Shown here piece by piece: positions 14,632-22,610 of a stretch of DNA of 35,245 bases. This stretch comes from Nitriliruptoraceae bacterium. GTDB taxonomy: Bacteria > Actinomycetota > Nitriliruptoria > Nitriliruptorales > Nitriliruptoraceae. The stretch is taken from positions 1 through 35,245 of the forward strand of contig JAFIEQ010000029.1 of the NCBI GenBank assembly GCA_020832455.1, read 5' to 3'. Numbering within the stretch: the first letter of the stretch is position 1; every line of letters begins with the position of its first letter. A program made the translations under genes and the position numbers. Under the pieces are notes generated by a model. It was not told the DNA's origin. It worked only from the letters and a program-made list of their open reading frames with translations, and made no database searches.

Positions 14632-17100
14632 ATGCCCAAGTCCCAACTGATCGATCCCGAGGACGTCCGTCGTCCTGGCGCGATCACCACGCCCCCCATC
14701 GCGGTCAACGCCTACGACCGGAGCCTCGACGCGGAGCGTGAGCGGCTGGGTGACGACGTGCTGCGCACGATGCTCGCGGACATGCTGCTGATCCGTGAGT
14801 TCGAGACGATGCTCGACGACATCAAGCGGACCGGCGCCTACCAGGGCATCGAGTACCAGCACCGGGGTCCCGCGCACCTCTCGATCGGGCAGGAGGCGGC
14901 TGCGGTTGGACAGGCGCTCCACCTCGGCATCGACGACGTGATCCTCGGCAGCCACCGGTCCCACGGGGAGATCATCGCCAAGGGACGCACCGCGATCGCC
15001 CGGGCGGAGGAGCCCTGGCTCGAGCGCATGATGGAGGACTACTTCGAGGGCGAGATCCTCCGGGTCGTGGAGAAGCAACTCGAGGCCACCGACACGCGCG
15101 AGCGCGCGACCCAGTTCCTGCTCTACGGGCTGCTCGCGGAGGTGTTCGGTCGGCGGACCGGGTTCAACCGCGGCATGGGCGGGAGCATGCACGCGTTCTT
15201 CCCACCGCTCGGCATCTTCCCCAACAACGCCATCGTCGGCGGGTCGGCCGGGATCGCGGCCGGGGTGGGCCTGGGCAAGAAGATCCGCCGCGAGCCCGGT
15301 CTGGTGGTCGCCAACCTCGGCGACGGCTCGACGGGATGTGGCCCGGTCTGGGAGGCGCTGAACCTCTCCGCGATGGGCCAGTTCGATCGGCTCTGGGACG
15401 AGTCACGACGCGGTGGGCTGCCGCTGGTGTTCTTCTTCGTCAACAACTTCTACGCCATGGGCGGCCAGACCATCGGCGAGACGATGGCCTACGAGCGCCT
15501 GGCGAGGATCGGCGCCGGTCTGCGCCACGACAACCTGAACGCGGAGACCGTCGACGGCAACGACCCCGTGGCCGTGGCCGATGCGATGGCACGTGCACAG
15601 GCCACCATCGAGGAGCGCCGGGGCCCCGTCCTGCTCGACGTCCAGTGCTACCGCCAGTCCGGTCACTCCCCGAGCGACGCGTCGACCTACCGCGAGCGCG
15701 AGGAGATGGCCAAGTGGTCGCACATCGACCCGATCGCCACCTTCGGCGCCCAACTGATCGAGCACGGGGTCATCGACGAGGCGGGACGTGACGAACTCGC
15801 CGAGTGGGCCCGGCGCCACCTCGTCGAGGTGACCGGGCTCGCGGCCGACCTCGAGCTGTCCCCCCGACTCAACGCCGTGGCCGACCCCGACTCGGTCGCG
15901 CGCCTGATGTTCAGCGACGAGCAGATCGACCTCGACGCGGCCCCACCGGGGGAGGTGCGCTGCACCGCGGCCGAGACCGACCGCGGGGCGTCGCTCGCCC
16001 GTCGCTCGCGCAGCGGCCTGGTCGACGGGCAGCCGGTCTCCCCGGCCAAGGCGATCCAGCTGCGGGATGCGCTGTTCGAGGCGATCGCCCACCACGTCGT
16101 GCACGACGACCGGCTCGTGCTGTACGGCGAGGAGAACCGTGACTGGGACGGCGCCTTCGGGGTGTACCGCGGGCTCACGCAGATGCTGCCCTACCACCGG
16201 CTGTTCAACAGCCCCATCTCCGAGGCCGCGATCGTGGCCAGCGGCGTCGGGCTCGCGCTGGCCGGTGGCCGGGCGCTGATCGAGCTCATGTACGCCGACT
16301 TCATCGGTCGGGCCGGCGACGAGATCTTCAACCAGCTCGCGAAGTGGCAGTCGATGTCCGGCGGGGTGCTGCGCATGCCGGTGGTGCTGCGCGTGTCGGT
16401 CGGGTCGAAGTACGGCGCGCAGCACTCCCAGGACTGGACCGGCCTGGTCGCGCACATCCCGGGTCTGAAGGTGGTCTACCCCGCGACTCCCTACGACGCG
16501 AAGGGCCTGATGGCCAGCGCCCTGTCGTCCAACGATCCGGTGGTGTTCTTCGAGTCCCAGCGGCTCTACGACCGCACGGAGACGCTGCGGCCGGAGGGCG
16601 TGCCCGAGGAGTACTACCGCATCCCGATCGGGTCCCCGGCCCACGTCCGTCACGGGGAGGACCTCACGATCCTCAGCGTCGGCGCGACCTTGGAGACGGC
16701 CCTGGCCACCGCGGACCGGCTGTCCGAGGAGTTCGGGATCGAGACCGACGTCATCGACGCGCGCACGCTGGTGCCCTTCGACCACGGACCGGTCATCGAG
16801 TCGGTGCGCCGCACCGGGCGGATCGTGTTGACCTCGGATGCCTCGGAGCGGGGCTCGTTCCTGGCGACGCTCGCCGCCGACCTGCAGTCGATGGCGTTCG
16901 ACCACCTCGATGCGCCGGTGACCGTGGTCGGTGCCCGGAACTGGATCACGCCGCCGGCGGAACTCGAGGACAGCTTCTTCCCCTCCGTGGCGTGGCTGTG
17001 CGACGCCATCCACGAGCACATCGTCCCCCTGCCCGGCTACACGCCGACCACGGATCGTTCGGTCGAGCGGCGGATCGACGAGGTCCGTCGTGGCGTCTGA
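14632..17100 (+). CDS. 2-oxoacid dehydrogenase E1, fused alpha and beta subunits
   Basis: This 822-residue protein joins a thiamin-diphosphate E1 alpha domain (about residues 1-420) and an E1 beta domain (about 465-822), as in alpha/beta fused oxoacid dehydrogenases. The alpha half shows SHRSHGEIIAKG, MGGSMHAFF and a ThDP motif GDGS (about 230) to NNFYAMGG (about 270), with a longer spacing than usual. The beta half shows LYGEENRDWDGAFGVYRGL, then FNSPISEAAIVASGVGLALAG, ELMYADF and the C-terminal TVVGARNWITPPAELE. About 45 extra residues (EEPWLERMMEDYFEGEIL onward) separate the SHRSHG and FGRRTG segments. With the upstream E2 it should oxidatively decarboxylate a 2-oxoacid to acyl-CoA. Pyruvate is the obvious candidate, since fucose breakdown releases it; other oxoacids remain possible. 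Confidence 0.87.
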   Translation: MPKSQLIDPEDVRRPGAITTPPIAVNAYDRSLDAERERLGDDVLRTMLADMLLIREFETMLDDIKRTGAYQGIEYQHRGPAHLSIGQEAAAVGQALHLGIDDVILGSHRSHGEIIAKGRTAIARAEEPWLERMMEDYFEGEILRVVEKQLEATDTRERATQFLLYGLLAEVFGRRTGFNRGMGGSMHAFFPPLGIFPNNAIVGGSAGIAAGVGLGKKIRREPGLVVANLGDGSTGCGPVWEALNLSAMGQFDRLWDESRRGGLPLVFFFVNNFYAMGGQTIGETMAYERLARIGAGLRHDNLNAETVDGNDPVAVADAMARAQATIEERRGPVLLDVQCYRQSGHSPSDASTYREREEMAKWSHIDPIATFGAQLIEHGVIDEAGRDELAEWARRHLVEVTGLAADLELSPRLNAVADPDSVARLMFSDEQIDLDAAPPGEVRCTAAETDRGASLARRSRSGLVDGQPVSPAKAIQLRDALFEAIAHHVVHDDRLVLYGEENRDWDGAFGVYRGLTQMLPYHRLFNSPISEAAIVASGVGLALAGGRALIELMYADFIGRAGDEIFNQLAKWQSMSGGVLRMPVVLRVSVGSKYGAQHSQDWTGLVAHIPGLKVVYPATPYDAKGLMASALSSNDPVVFFESQRLYDRTETLRPEGVPEEYYRIPIGSPAHVRHGEDLTILSVGATLETALATADRLSEEFGIETDVIDARTLVPFDHGPVIESVRRTGRIVLTSDASERGSFLATLAADLQSMAFDHLDAPVTVVGARNWITPPAELEDSFFPSVAWLCDAIHEHIVPLPGYTPTTDRSVERRIDEVRRGV

Positions 17101-17131
17101 GTCCGGTCCCGACACGTCGAGGAGCCACGAG

Positions 17132-17902
17132 ATGGAGACCGAAGCGCGCGCCAGCGGCGGCACCGCCGTCGACCTGCCGACCCTGGAGCTGCGGTCGATC
17201 ACGAAACGCTTCGGTGGGGTCACCGCGCTGAGCGGGGTCTCCCTGGAGGTCTCCCGCGGGGAGGTCGTGGCGATCGTCGGCGACAACGGCGCCGGGAAGT
17301 CGACGCTGATCAAGTCGGTCGCCGGCGTCCACAGCCCGGAGGAGGGGGAGATCCGCATCGAAGGCGAACTGGTGCGGTTCTCCGAGCCCAACGACAGCCG
17401 GGAGTACGGCATCGAGGTCGTCTACCAGGACCTCGCCCTGGCCCCGAACCTGGACATCGCGACCAACATGTTCCTCGGCCGTGAGCTGGTCCGGGGACCG
17501 CTGCAGATCCTGCGCAAGCGCGAGATGCGCCGCCAGGCCCAGGAGATCCTCGACGAGTTCAAGATCCGGGTCCCGTCGGTGCGTGCGACGGTGCGCACCC
17601 TGTCCGGTGGGCAGCGCCAGGGCGTGGCCATCGGCCGCGCGACGCACTGGGGCAAGCGCCTCGTGGTCATGGACGAGCCGACGGCGGCGCTCGGGGTCGC
17701 GGAGACCGCCCGGGTGGAAGCGATCATCCACCGGATGCGCGAGCGCGGGCTCGCCGTGCTGATCGTCAGCCACAACCTCGATCAGGTGTTCCGCGTCGCC
17801 GACCGCATCTACGTGATGCGTCGCGGCTCGCTCGCCGGACACCGCACGGTGTCGGAGACCACCAGCAACGAGATCGTGTCGCTGATCACCGGGCTGGCCT
17901 GA
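17132..17902 (+). CDS. Sugar ABC transporter ATP-binding protein (FrcA type)
   Basis: A single-domain ATPase of 256 residues with Walker A GDNGAGKST, the Q-loop region VVYQDLALAPNLD, signature LSGGQRQGVAIGRA, Walker B LVVMDEPTAALG and the switch His in IVSHNLDQV. Carbohydrate transporters of the ribose class often have a double-length ATPase; the single length matches FrcA. It pairs with the permease at 11226-12221, although kinase, E2 and E1 genes intervene. ATG 17132 has GAGGAG eight bases upstream. The frame is also open to a GTG at 17090 inside the E1 stop region, but those residues lie outside the domain. It is the last gene of the operon. Confidence 0.9.
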   Translation: METEARASGGTAVDLPTLELRSITKRFGGVTALSGVSLEVSRGEVVAIVGDNGAGKSTLIKSVAGVHSPEEGEIRIEGELVRFSEPNDSREYGIEVVYQDLALAPNLDIATNMFLGRELVRGPLQILRKREMRRQAQEILDEFKIRVPSVRATVRTLSGGQRQGVAIGRATHWGKRLVVMDEPTAALGVAETARVEAIIHRMRERGLAVLIVSHNLDQVFRVADRIYVMRRGSLAGHRTVSETTSNEIVSLITGLA

Positions 17903-17930
17903 GCGCGGCCGTTCGACCTCGGACCGCTCA
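17900..17930. terminator. Imperfect hairpin across two convergent stop codons
   Basis: TGAGCG at 17900-17905 pairs with CGCTCA at 17925-17930, with a bulge, a mismatch and an inner GC stem closing an eight-base loop. It contains the stop codons of both the ATPase gene and the convergent fuconate dehydratase gene. It may act as a two-way terminator. Confidence 0.4.
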
Positions 17931-19235
17931 GTCGCGCGGGTCCGCCCAGACCGACCCGCCCGGGTAGCGGAAGGCCTCTAGCGTCGCCGGGTACATCTGC
18001 GCGCTGTAGCCGGGCCGTGACGGCAACCGGTAGGCCGCGTCGCTCATGGTGACCGGGTCGAGGAAGTGCTCGTGCAGGTGGTCGACGTACTCGATCATGC
18101 GGCCGTCGACCTTCCCGCTGACGCACAGCGCATCGATGATCGACAGGTGCTGGACGTACTCGCACAGGCCGACGCCACCCGCGTGCGGCCACACCGGCAC
18201 GTCGAACCTGGCCGCGAGCAGCAGCACCGCGAGCACCTCGTTGACCCCGCCCAGGCGGGCGCTGTCGATCTGGCAGTAGCCGATGGCGTCGGCCTGGAGC
18301 AGCTGCTTGAACATCACACGGTTGTGCGCGTGCTCCCCGGTCGCCACCGCGATGGGGGCGAGTGCGCGTGCGATGGCGGCGTGCCCGAGGACGTCGTCGG
18401 GGCTGGTCGGCTCCTCGATGAACAGCGGGGAGAAGCGTGACAGTGCCTGCATCCACGCGATGGCGTCGGGGACGTCCCAGCGCTGGTTCGCGTCCATCAG
18501 CAGCAGGCGGTCGTCCCCGATCTCCTCGCGGATGATGCCCGCCCGCCTGGCGTCGTCGTCGAGGTCGAGTCCGACCTTGAGCTTGAAGGCGGTCCACCCC
18601 TCGGCGACCCCCTCGCGGCAGAGCCGGCGGATCTTGTCGTCGTCGTAGCCGAGCCACCCCGCGGAGGTGGTGTAGGCCGGGTAGCCCTCGGTGCGGAGCC
18701 GCTCGAGGGTGCCCGCACGGCGCTGGTGCGCCTGGCCGACGATGTCGATGGCCTGTTCCCGGCTGAGCACGTCGGTCAGGTAGGTCAGGTCGACGAGGTC
18801 GACGAAGTGCTCGGGGGAGAGCGCAGCGATCGCCTCCCACAGCGGCAGTCCGGCCCGCTTCGCGTACAGGTCCCAGACCGCGTTGACGATCGCGGCCGTC
18901 GCCAGGTGGATCACACCCTTCTCCGGGCCGAGCCACCGCAGCTGGCTGTCGGCGGTCAGCCGCCGGTACATGCCACCCATGTCCGCGCAGAGCTCCTCGA
19001 CGTCCGCGCCGAGCAGCAGCGGTGCCAGCGCCTCGACCGCCGCCACGCATAGCTCGTTCCCGCGTCCGATCGTGAACGTGAGCCCGTGTCCCTCGTGGCC
19101 GTCGCCGACGTCGGTACGCACGATGACGTAGGTCGCCGAGTAGTCCGGATCGGGGTTCATCGCGTCCGAACCGTCCAGCGCCCTCGACGTCGGGAAGCGG
19201 ATGTCGAGGGGCTCGATCGCGGTGATGCGTCCCAT
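17928..19235 (-). CDS. L-fuconate dehydratase
   Basis: This 435-residue enolase-superfamily enzyme removes water from L-fuconate to give 2-keto-3-deoxy-L-fuconate. The catalytic set sits at the numbering I recall for the characterised Xanthomonas FucD: K218 and K220 in AFKLKVG, metal ligands D248 (MDANQRW), E274 (FIEEPTSPDD) and E301 (GEHAHNR), and H351 (VWPHAGGVGLCEY). The N-terminus DIRFPTSRALDGSDAMNPDPDYSATYV is also characteristic. The ATG overlaps the FucU stop as TGATG, so both are made from one leftward transcript that probably starts at the SDR promoter. Other acid-sugar dehydratases share the fold, but the residue match makes fuconate the best substrate. Confidence 0.94.
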   Translation of the reverse strand: MGRITAIEPLDIRFPTSRALDGSDAMNPDPDYSATYVIVRTDVGDGHEGHGLTFTIGRGNELCVAAVEALAPLLLGADVEELCADMGGMYRRLTADSQLRWLGPEKGVIHLATAAIVNAVWDLYAKRAGLPLWEAIAALSPEHFVDLVDLTYLTDVLSREQAIDIVGQAHQRRAGTLERLRTEGYPAYTTSAGWLGYDDDKIRRLCREGVAEGWTAFKLKVGLDLDDDARRAGIIREEIGDDRLLLMDANQRWDVPDAIAWMQALSRFSPLFIEEPTSPDDVLGHAAIARALAPIAVATGEHAHNRVMFKQLLQADAIGYCQIDSARLGGVNEVLAVLLLAARFDVPVWPHAGGVGLCEYVQHLSIIDALCVSGKVDGRMIEYVDHLHEHFLDPVTMSDAAYRLPSRPGYSAQMYPATLEAFRYPGGSVWADPRD

Positions 19236-19696
19236 CAGCGCGATCCCTCGCCGGGCATCACGACGCCGACCGTCAGCAGGATGTTGGCCCAGGTCGCCTG
19301 CTCCGCGGTCGCGATCGTGAGTGCGACGTTGGGGGCCATACCCATGTCGTAGAAGGCGAACCGCTCGACCTGCTCGAGCTCACCCTCGTAGCCGACGTCC
19401 CCGAGCAGCCGTCGGAAATCGGCCCACACGGGCGGGTCCTCGGCGAGCCCGTACGGACCGCTTGTGTCGTAGCGCATCACATGCGTCGCCTCGATGGGGA
19501 TGGCGGAGAGCAGCGCCTGCAGCGCCGTCGGCGCGTCGACGACCCCGGGGCTGAGGTTGAGCGAGACCAGCTCCGCGTTGGGACCGAGCTGGGTCGCGAA
19601 CGGGTAGTTGCCGTCGGCGATCAGGATCCGTGATCCGTGGCCGCAGCGGCCGAGGACCCGGAGGATCTCGGGGTGGAGTAGCTGTCCGTTGAGCAT
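19235..19696 (-). CDS. fucU: L-fucose mutarotase, FucU/RbsD family
   Basis: This 153-residue protein converts the anomers of L-fucose, supplying the form used by the dehydrogenase. The RbsD/FucU pattern is clear: HPEILRVLGRCGHGSRILIADGNYP near the N-terminus (catalytic His region), PTALQALLSAIPIEATHVM in the middle, and ERFAFYDMGMAP...TIATAEQATWANILLTVGVV at the end. The start ATG at 19696 has GGAGG five bases upstream. It lies 46 bases after the SDR gene and overlaps the dehydratase gene by one base, so it is the middle gene of an SDR-fucU-dehydratase operon. Confidence 0.92.
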   Translation of the reverse strand: MLNGQLLHPEILRVLGRCGHGSRILIADGNYPFATQLGPNAELVSLNLSPGVVDAPTALQALLSAIPIEATHVMRYDTSGPYGLAEDPPVWADFRRLLGDVGYEGELEQVERFAFYDMGMAPNVALTIATAEQATWANILLTVGVVMPGEGSR

Positions 19697-19742
19697 CGTG
19701 CCCTCCGTGCGGTCGGCGTCGTGGCGGTGCGGTGCGAGGCGA

Positions 19743-20513
19743 TCAGACGGCGGTCATCGCGCCGTCCATCATCATGGCGGAGCCGTTCATGAAGCGACCG
19801 TCGGCGCTGACGAGGAAGGCGATGCCCGCGGCGACCTCCTCGGGGGAGCCCATCCGCCCGTCGAGCTGTCGTGCCTCCATCGCGGCGCGAGTGGCGACCG
19901 GGTCGGGGGCGTCGGCCAGGATCTTGCCGATCCACTCCGTGTCCACGGTGCCCGGGCAGATGGCGTTGACCCGGATCCCGAACCGGGCGTAGTCGGCGGC
20001 GATGGACCGGGTGAGCCCGAGGACCGCGGCCTTCGACACGCAGTACACCGCCCGGTCCGTGATCCCGATCACCGACGCGATCGATCCGACGTTCACGATG
20101 ATGCCGCCGCCGGTCTCCACCAGGTGCGGGAGCAGGGCCCGGCAGGCCAGGAACGGGCCCCGGACGTTGACGTCCATGACGGCGTCCCAGTCCTCGTCGC
20201 TGGTCTCAGCCAGCGGGGCGCGCACGCCGATACCGGCGATGTTGACCAGCGTGCCGAGGTCGCCGTACTCCTCGAGCGCGCCGGCGATGGCTGCCTCGAC
20301 GTCCGCGCGGTCGCTGACGTCCCCGACCTGCGTGGAGGCGGTGCCGCCCGCGGCCTGGATACGTGCGGCGGTGTCGGCGAGGCCGGCCGCGTCCCGGTCG
20401 AACAACGCGAGCGGGATGCCGTCGTCGGCGAGCCGCAGGGCGGTCGCCCGCCCGATCCCCGAGGCAGCCCCCGTGACGAAGGCGGGCCGCTGTCCGTCGC
20501 GTGCATCAACCAT
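19743..20513 (-). CDS. SDR dehydrogenase, probable 2-keto-3-deoxy-L-fuconate dehydrogenase
   Basis: A classical short-chain dehydrogenase of 256 residues: NAD-binding TGAASGIG (about residues 14-21), VNIAG, catalytic Ser in NVGSIAS, and YCVSKAA for Tyr/Lys. The ICPGTVDTEWI loop after the active site and the C-terminal DGRFMNGSAMMMDGAM are typical. In this setting it most likely oxidises C4 of 2-keto-3-deoxy-L-fuconate, feeding the FAH-family hydrolase. L-fucose 1-dehydrogenase activity is the main alternative, but that step is already provided by the aldo/keto reductase. ATG 20513 has GGAGG seven bases upstream. An IclR-type operator lies 90 bases before the start. Confidence 0.88.
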   Translation of the reverse strand: MVDARDGQRPAFVTGAASGIGRATALRLADDGIPLALFDRDAAGLADTAARIQAAGGTASTQVGDVSDRADVEAAIAGALEEYGDLGTLVNIAGIGVRAPLAETSDEDWDAVMDVNVRGPFLACRALLPHLVETGGGIIVNVGSIASVIGITDRAVYCVSKAAVLGLTRSIAADYARFGIRVNAICPGTVDTEWIGKILADAPDPVATRAAMEARQLDGRMGSPEEVAAGIAFLVSADGRFMNGSAMMMDGAMTAV

Positions 20514-20602
20514 GGTGCATCCTCCCGCTCGAGGGGGTCCGTCCGATGCTCGCGGAGGGTGCGCCGGCGGCATCCGATCCCTCCCGGATCGTGCCGCAAG
20601 CC

Positions 20603-20618
20603 GTCCAACGAGCTGGAC
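20603..20618. promoter_or_regulatory. Putative IclR operator, copy 3
   Basis: GTCCAACGAGCTGGAC, extended by flanking C and G to a six-base dyad CGTCCA-N6-TGGACG. It lies between the IclR stop and the SDR start, so the SDR-fucU-dehydratase operon probably has its own regulated promoter here. Confidence 0.6.
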
Positions 20619-20624
20619 GTCGTT

Positions 20625-21419
20625 CTACCACATGGACGAGCTGGTGGTGTCGTCGACGTCAGCGACCCGCGCGCCCAGTTCCGCGGCGAGCTGCCGGAGG
20701 TGGGCCGCCAGGGCGTCCAGGTGGTCGATGGAGGCCCGCGCGCGCAGCAGGGTGATGCTCAGCGCCGCGCTGGCAGCCCCGGACGAGCCACCGATCGCCG
20801 CACCGAGGCAGACCACGCCCTCGACCACCTCCTCGTCGTCCACGGCGTACCCCCGGCTGCGCACCCGCGCCAGCTCGTCGCGCAGGGCGGCGGGGTCGGT
20901 GATCGACCGAGGCGTCATCTGCGGGAGCGGATCGGTGGCGTTCAACCGCGCCTCGAGTTCGTCGGGCGGCAACGTCGCGAGCAGTGCCTTGCCGGTGGCG
21001 GTGCAGTTCGCCGGGAGCCGTCGCCCGATGTCGGAGGCCAGGCGGACCGGCGCGGAGCCGTCCCGACGGGCGAGGTAGACGACCTCGAGCCCGTCGGCCA
21101 GCAGGGCCAGCTGGACGGTCTCCGGCAGGGGGTCCGCCGCGTCGAGCACCTCGTGGAAGGCGCTGACCACGTCGACACCGGCGAGGTAGGCCGCGCCGAG
21201 CGCCGCCAGTCGCCGCCCGAGGCGGTACCCGGCGGCCGTGCGGTGTGCCAGCCCCGTGTCCGCCAGCGCGCTGCAGAGGTTGGCCACGGAGGACTTGGGC
21301 AGGTCGAGCGCACGGGCCAGCTCCGAGGGCCCGAGCGCACGGTCCGGTTGGGCGGCGAGGAGCTCGAGGATCGCGGCCGCACGGGTGACCGCGGGGACGG
21401 TCGGGCGGGGGGGAGTCAT
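20625..21419 (-). CDS. IclR family transcriptional regulator of the fucose genes
   Basis: This 264-residue regulator has an N-terminal winged helix (VTRAAAILELLAAQP, LGPSELARALDLPKSSVANLCSALADTGLA) and a C-terminal IclR effector domain (LASDIGRRLPANCTATGKALLA, RSRGYAVDDEEVVEGVVCLGAAI). It lies between the two fucose operons, divergent from the dehydrogenase gene and upstream of the SDR gene. The repeated GTCCR-N6-YGGAC sites near FAH, SDR and dehydrogenase genes have the size expected for an IclR dimer site. I infer that it responds to L-fucose or a pathway intermediate. Whether it activates or represses cannot be seen. Confidence 0.9.
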   Translation of the reverse strand: MTPPRPTVPAVTRAAAILELLAAQPDRALGPSELARALDLPKSSVANLCSALADTGLAHRTAAGYRLGRRLAALGAAYLAGVDVVSAFHEVLDAADPLPETVQLALLADGLEVVYLARRDGSAPVRLASDIGRRLPANCTATGKALLATLPPDELEARLNATDPLPQMTPRSITDPAALRDELARVRSRGYAVDDEEVVEGVVCLGAAIGGSSGAASAALSITLLRARASIDHLDALAAHLRQLAAELGARVADVDDTTSSSMW

Positions 21420-21454
21420 CGCCGCTCCTTGTCATCGAGGGGAGGTCCCGGCGC

Positions 21455-21470
21455 GTCCGAGGACTCGGAC
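21455..21470. promoter_or_regulatory. Putative IclR operator, copy 4
   Basis: GTCCGAGGACTCGGAC is a dyad GTCCG-N6-CGGAC in the 162-base gap between the divergent IclR and aldo/keto reductase genes. It is 36 bases upstream of the iclR start. It could serve autoregulation and control of the dehydrogenase-lactonase operon. Confidence 0.58.
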
Positions 21471-21581
21471 GGCAACCAATGGCCTGGTCGAGATGGGGCC
21501 GACCCGTTGACCGGCGTGGGGGGCGACCCTAGGTTCTCCGGAGCCGACGGTCGGCCGTTCTGGCCTGGTGGGAGGGTCGAG

Positions 21582-22610
21582 GTGGGAGCTGACGTCGGGG
21601 TCGGCGCACGGGTGTCGCTCGGCCGCAGTGGGGTGCAGGTGTCGCGCTTCGGGCTCGGCACGGCCCCGTTGGGGGGTCTGCTGCGTCCCGTCGAGACGCA
21701 GGCGGCACAGGACACGGTGGCGGCGGCGCTCGATGCCGGGTTCGGGATGTTCGACACCGCGCCGCTCTACGGGTTCGGGGAGGCGGAACGACGGCTCGGT
21801 CGGATCCTCGCCGGTCGGCCGCTCGACGACCTCGTGATCGCCACGAAGGTGGGGCGCCTGATCGAACGGGGCGCGCCGCCGGACCCGAGCCAGATCCACC
21901 AGGGACGCTCCTTCTGGCCGGCTGGTGACCCGGAGGTGAACCCCGTCCGCGACTACTCGGCGGCCGGCGTCATCCGATCGCTCGAGGAGAGCCGCGCGCG
22001 GCTCGGCATCGACCGGATCGACATCGCCCACGTCCACGACCCCGAGGACCACGAGGACCAGGCCCGCGACGAGGCCATCCCGGCGCTGTGCGAACTCCGT
22101 GCCCGCGGGCAGCTCCGGGCGGTCGGCATCGGGGTGAACGAGACGGCGCTGCCGACCCGTCTGATCGCCACGGGGGTGGACTGTCTGCTGATCGCCGGGC
22201 GCTACACGCTGCTCGACCAGTCGGCGCTCGACGAACTGCTCCCGGCGGCGATCGACCACGAGGTCGGGATCATCGCGGGAGGGGTCTACAACTCCGGGGT
22301 CCTGGCCGACCCGTTCGGCGCGGAGCCCACCTACGACTACCTCCCGGCCAGCGCGGCCATCGTCGACCGGGCGCGTCGGATCCACGACATCTGCCACGCA
22401 CACGGGGTCCCACCGCTCGCGGCGGCGTTGCAGTTCCCGCTGGGGCACCCGGCGGTCCGTTCGGTCCTCATCGGCGCCCGGTCGGTCGCGGAACTCGAGG
22501 AGAACCGGCGGCTCGCGACCCTGTCGATCCCGACGGACGTGTGGGAGCACCTGCAGGCGGAGGGTCTGCTCCGCGGGGACGCGCCGTTGCCGATCGCGGA
22601 GGGCGACTGA
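21582..22610 (+). CDS. Aldo/keto reductase, probable L-fucose (D-threo-aldose) 1-dehydrogenase
   Basis: This 342-residue TIM-barrel aldo/keto reductase should oxidise L-fucose to L-fucono-lactone, the first oxidative step. The tetrad is visible: Asp and Tyr in GFGMFDTAPLYG, Lys in VIATKVGRL, and His in DIAHVHDPEDHE. The segments RSFWPAGDPEVNPVRDYSAAGVIRS (read in parts) and AGRYTLLDQSALDELLPAA are typical of the D-threo-aldose dehydrogenase branch. GTG 21582 has GGAGG six bases upstream. The stop overlaps the lactonase start as TGATG, pairing the dehydrogenase with the enzyme that opens its lactone product. Substrate assignment rests on family branch and context. Confidence 0.9.
   Translation: MGADVGVGARVSLGRSGVQVSRFGLGTAPLGGLLRPVETQAAQDTVAAALDAGFGMFDTAPLYGFGEAERRLGRILAGRPLDDLVIATKVGRLIERGAPPDPSQIHQGRSFWPAGDPEVNPVRDYSAAGVIRSLEESRARLGIDRIDIAHVHDPEDHEDQARDEAIPALCELRARGQLRAVGIGVNETALPTRLIATGVDCLLIAGRYTLLDQSALDELLPAAIDHEVGIIAGGVYNSGVLADPFGAEPTYDYLPASAAIVDRARRIHDICHAHGVPPLAAALQFPLGHPAVRSVLIGARSVAELEENRRLATLSIPTDVWEHLQAEGLLRGDAPLPIAEGD

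Noticed and set aside
13162..15192. A 676-codon minus-strand open frame opposite the E2 and E1 genes
   Set aside because: It is the frame opposite two clear enzymes, low in hydrophobic residues and rich in Arg, Gly and His, as expected for high-GC antisense sequence.
19608..22610. A 1000-codon open frame on the plus strand
   Set aside because: Its first two thirds are antisense to the well-supported fucU, SDR and IclR genes and have Arg/Gly/Asp-rich composition without any domain. Only the part from GTG 21582 is a real gene, the aldo/keto reductase.
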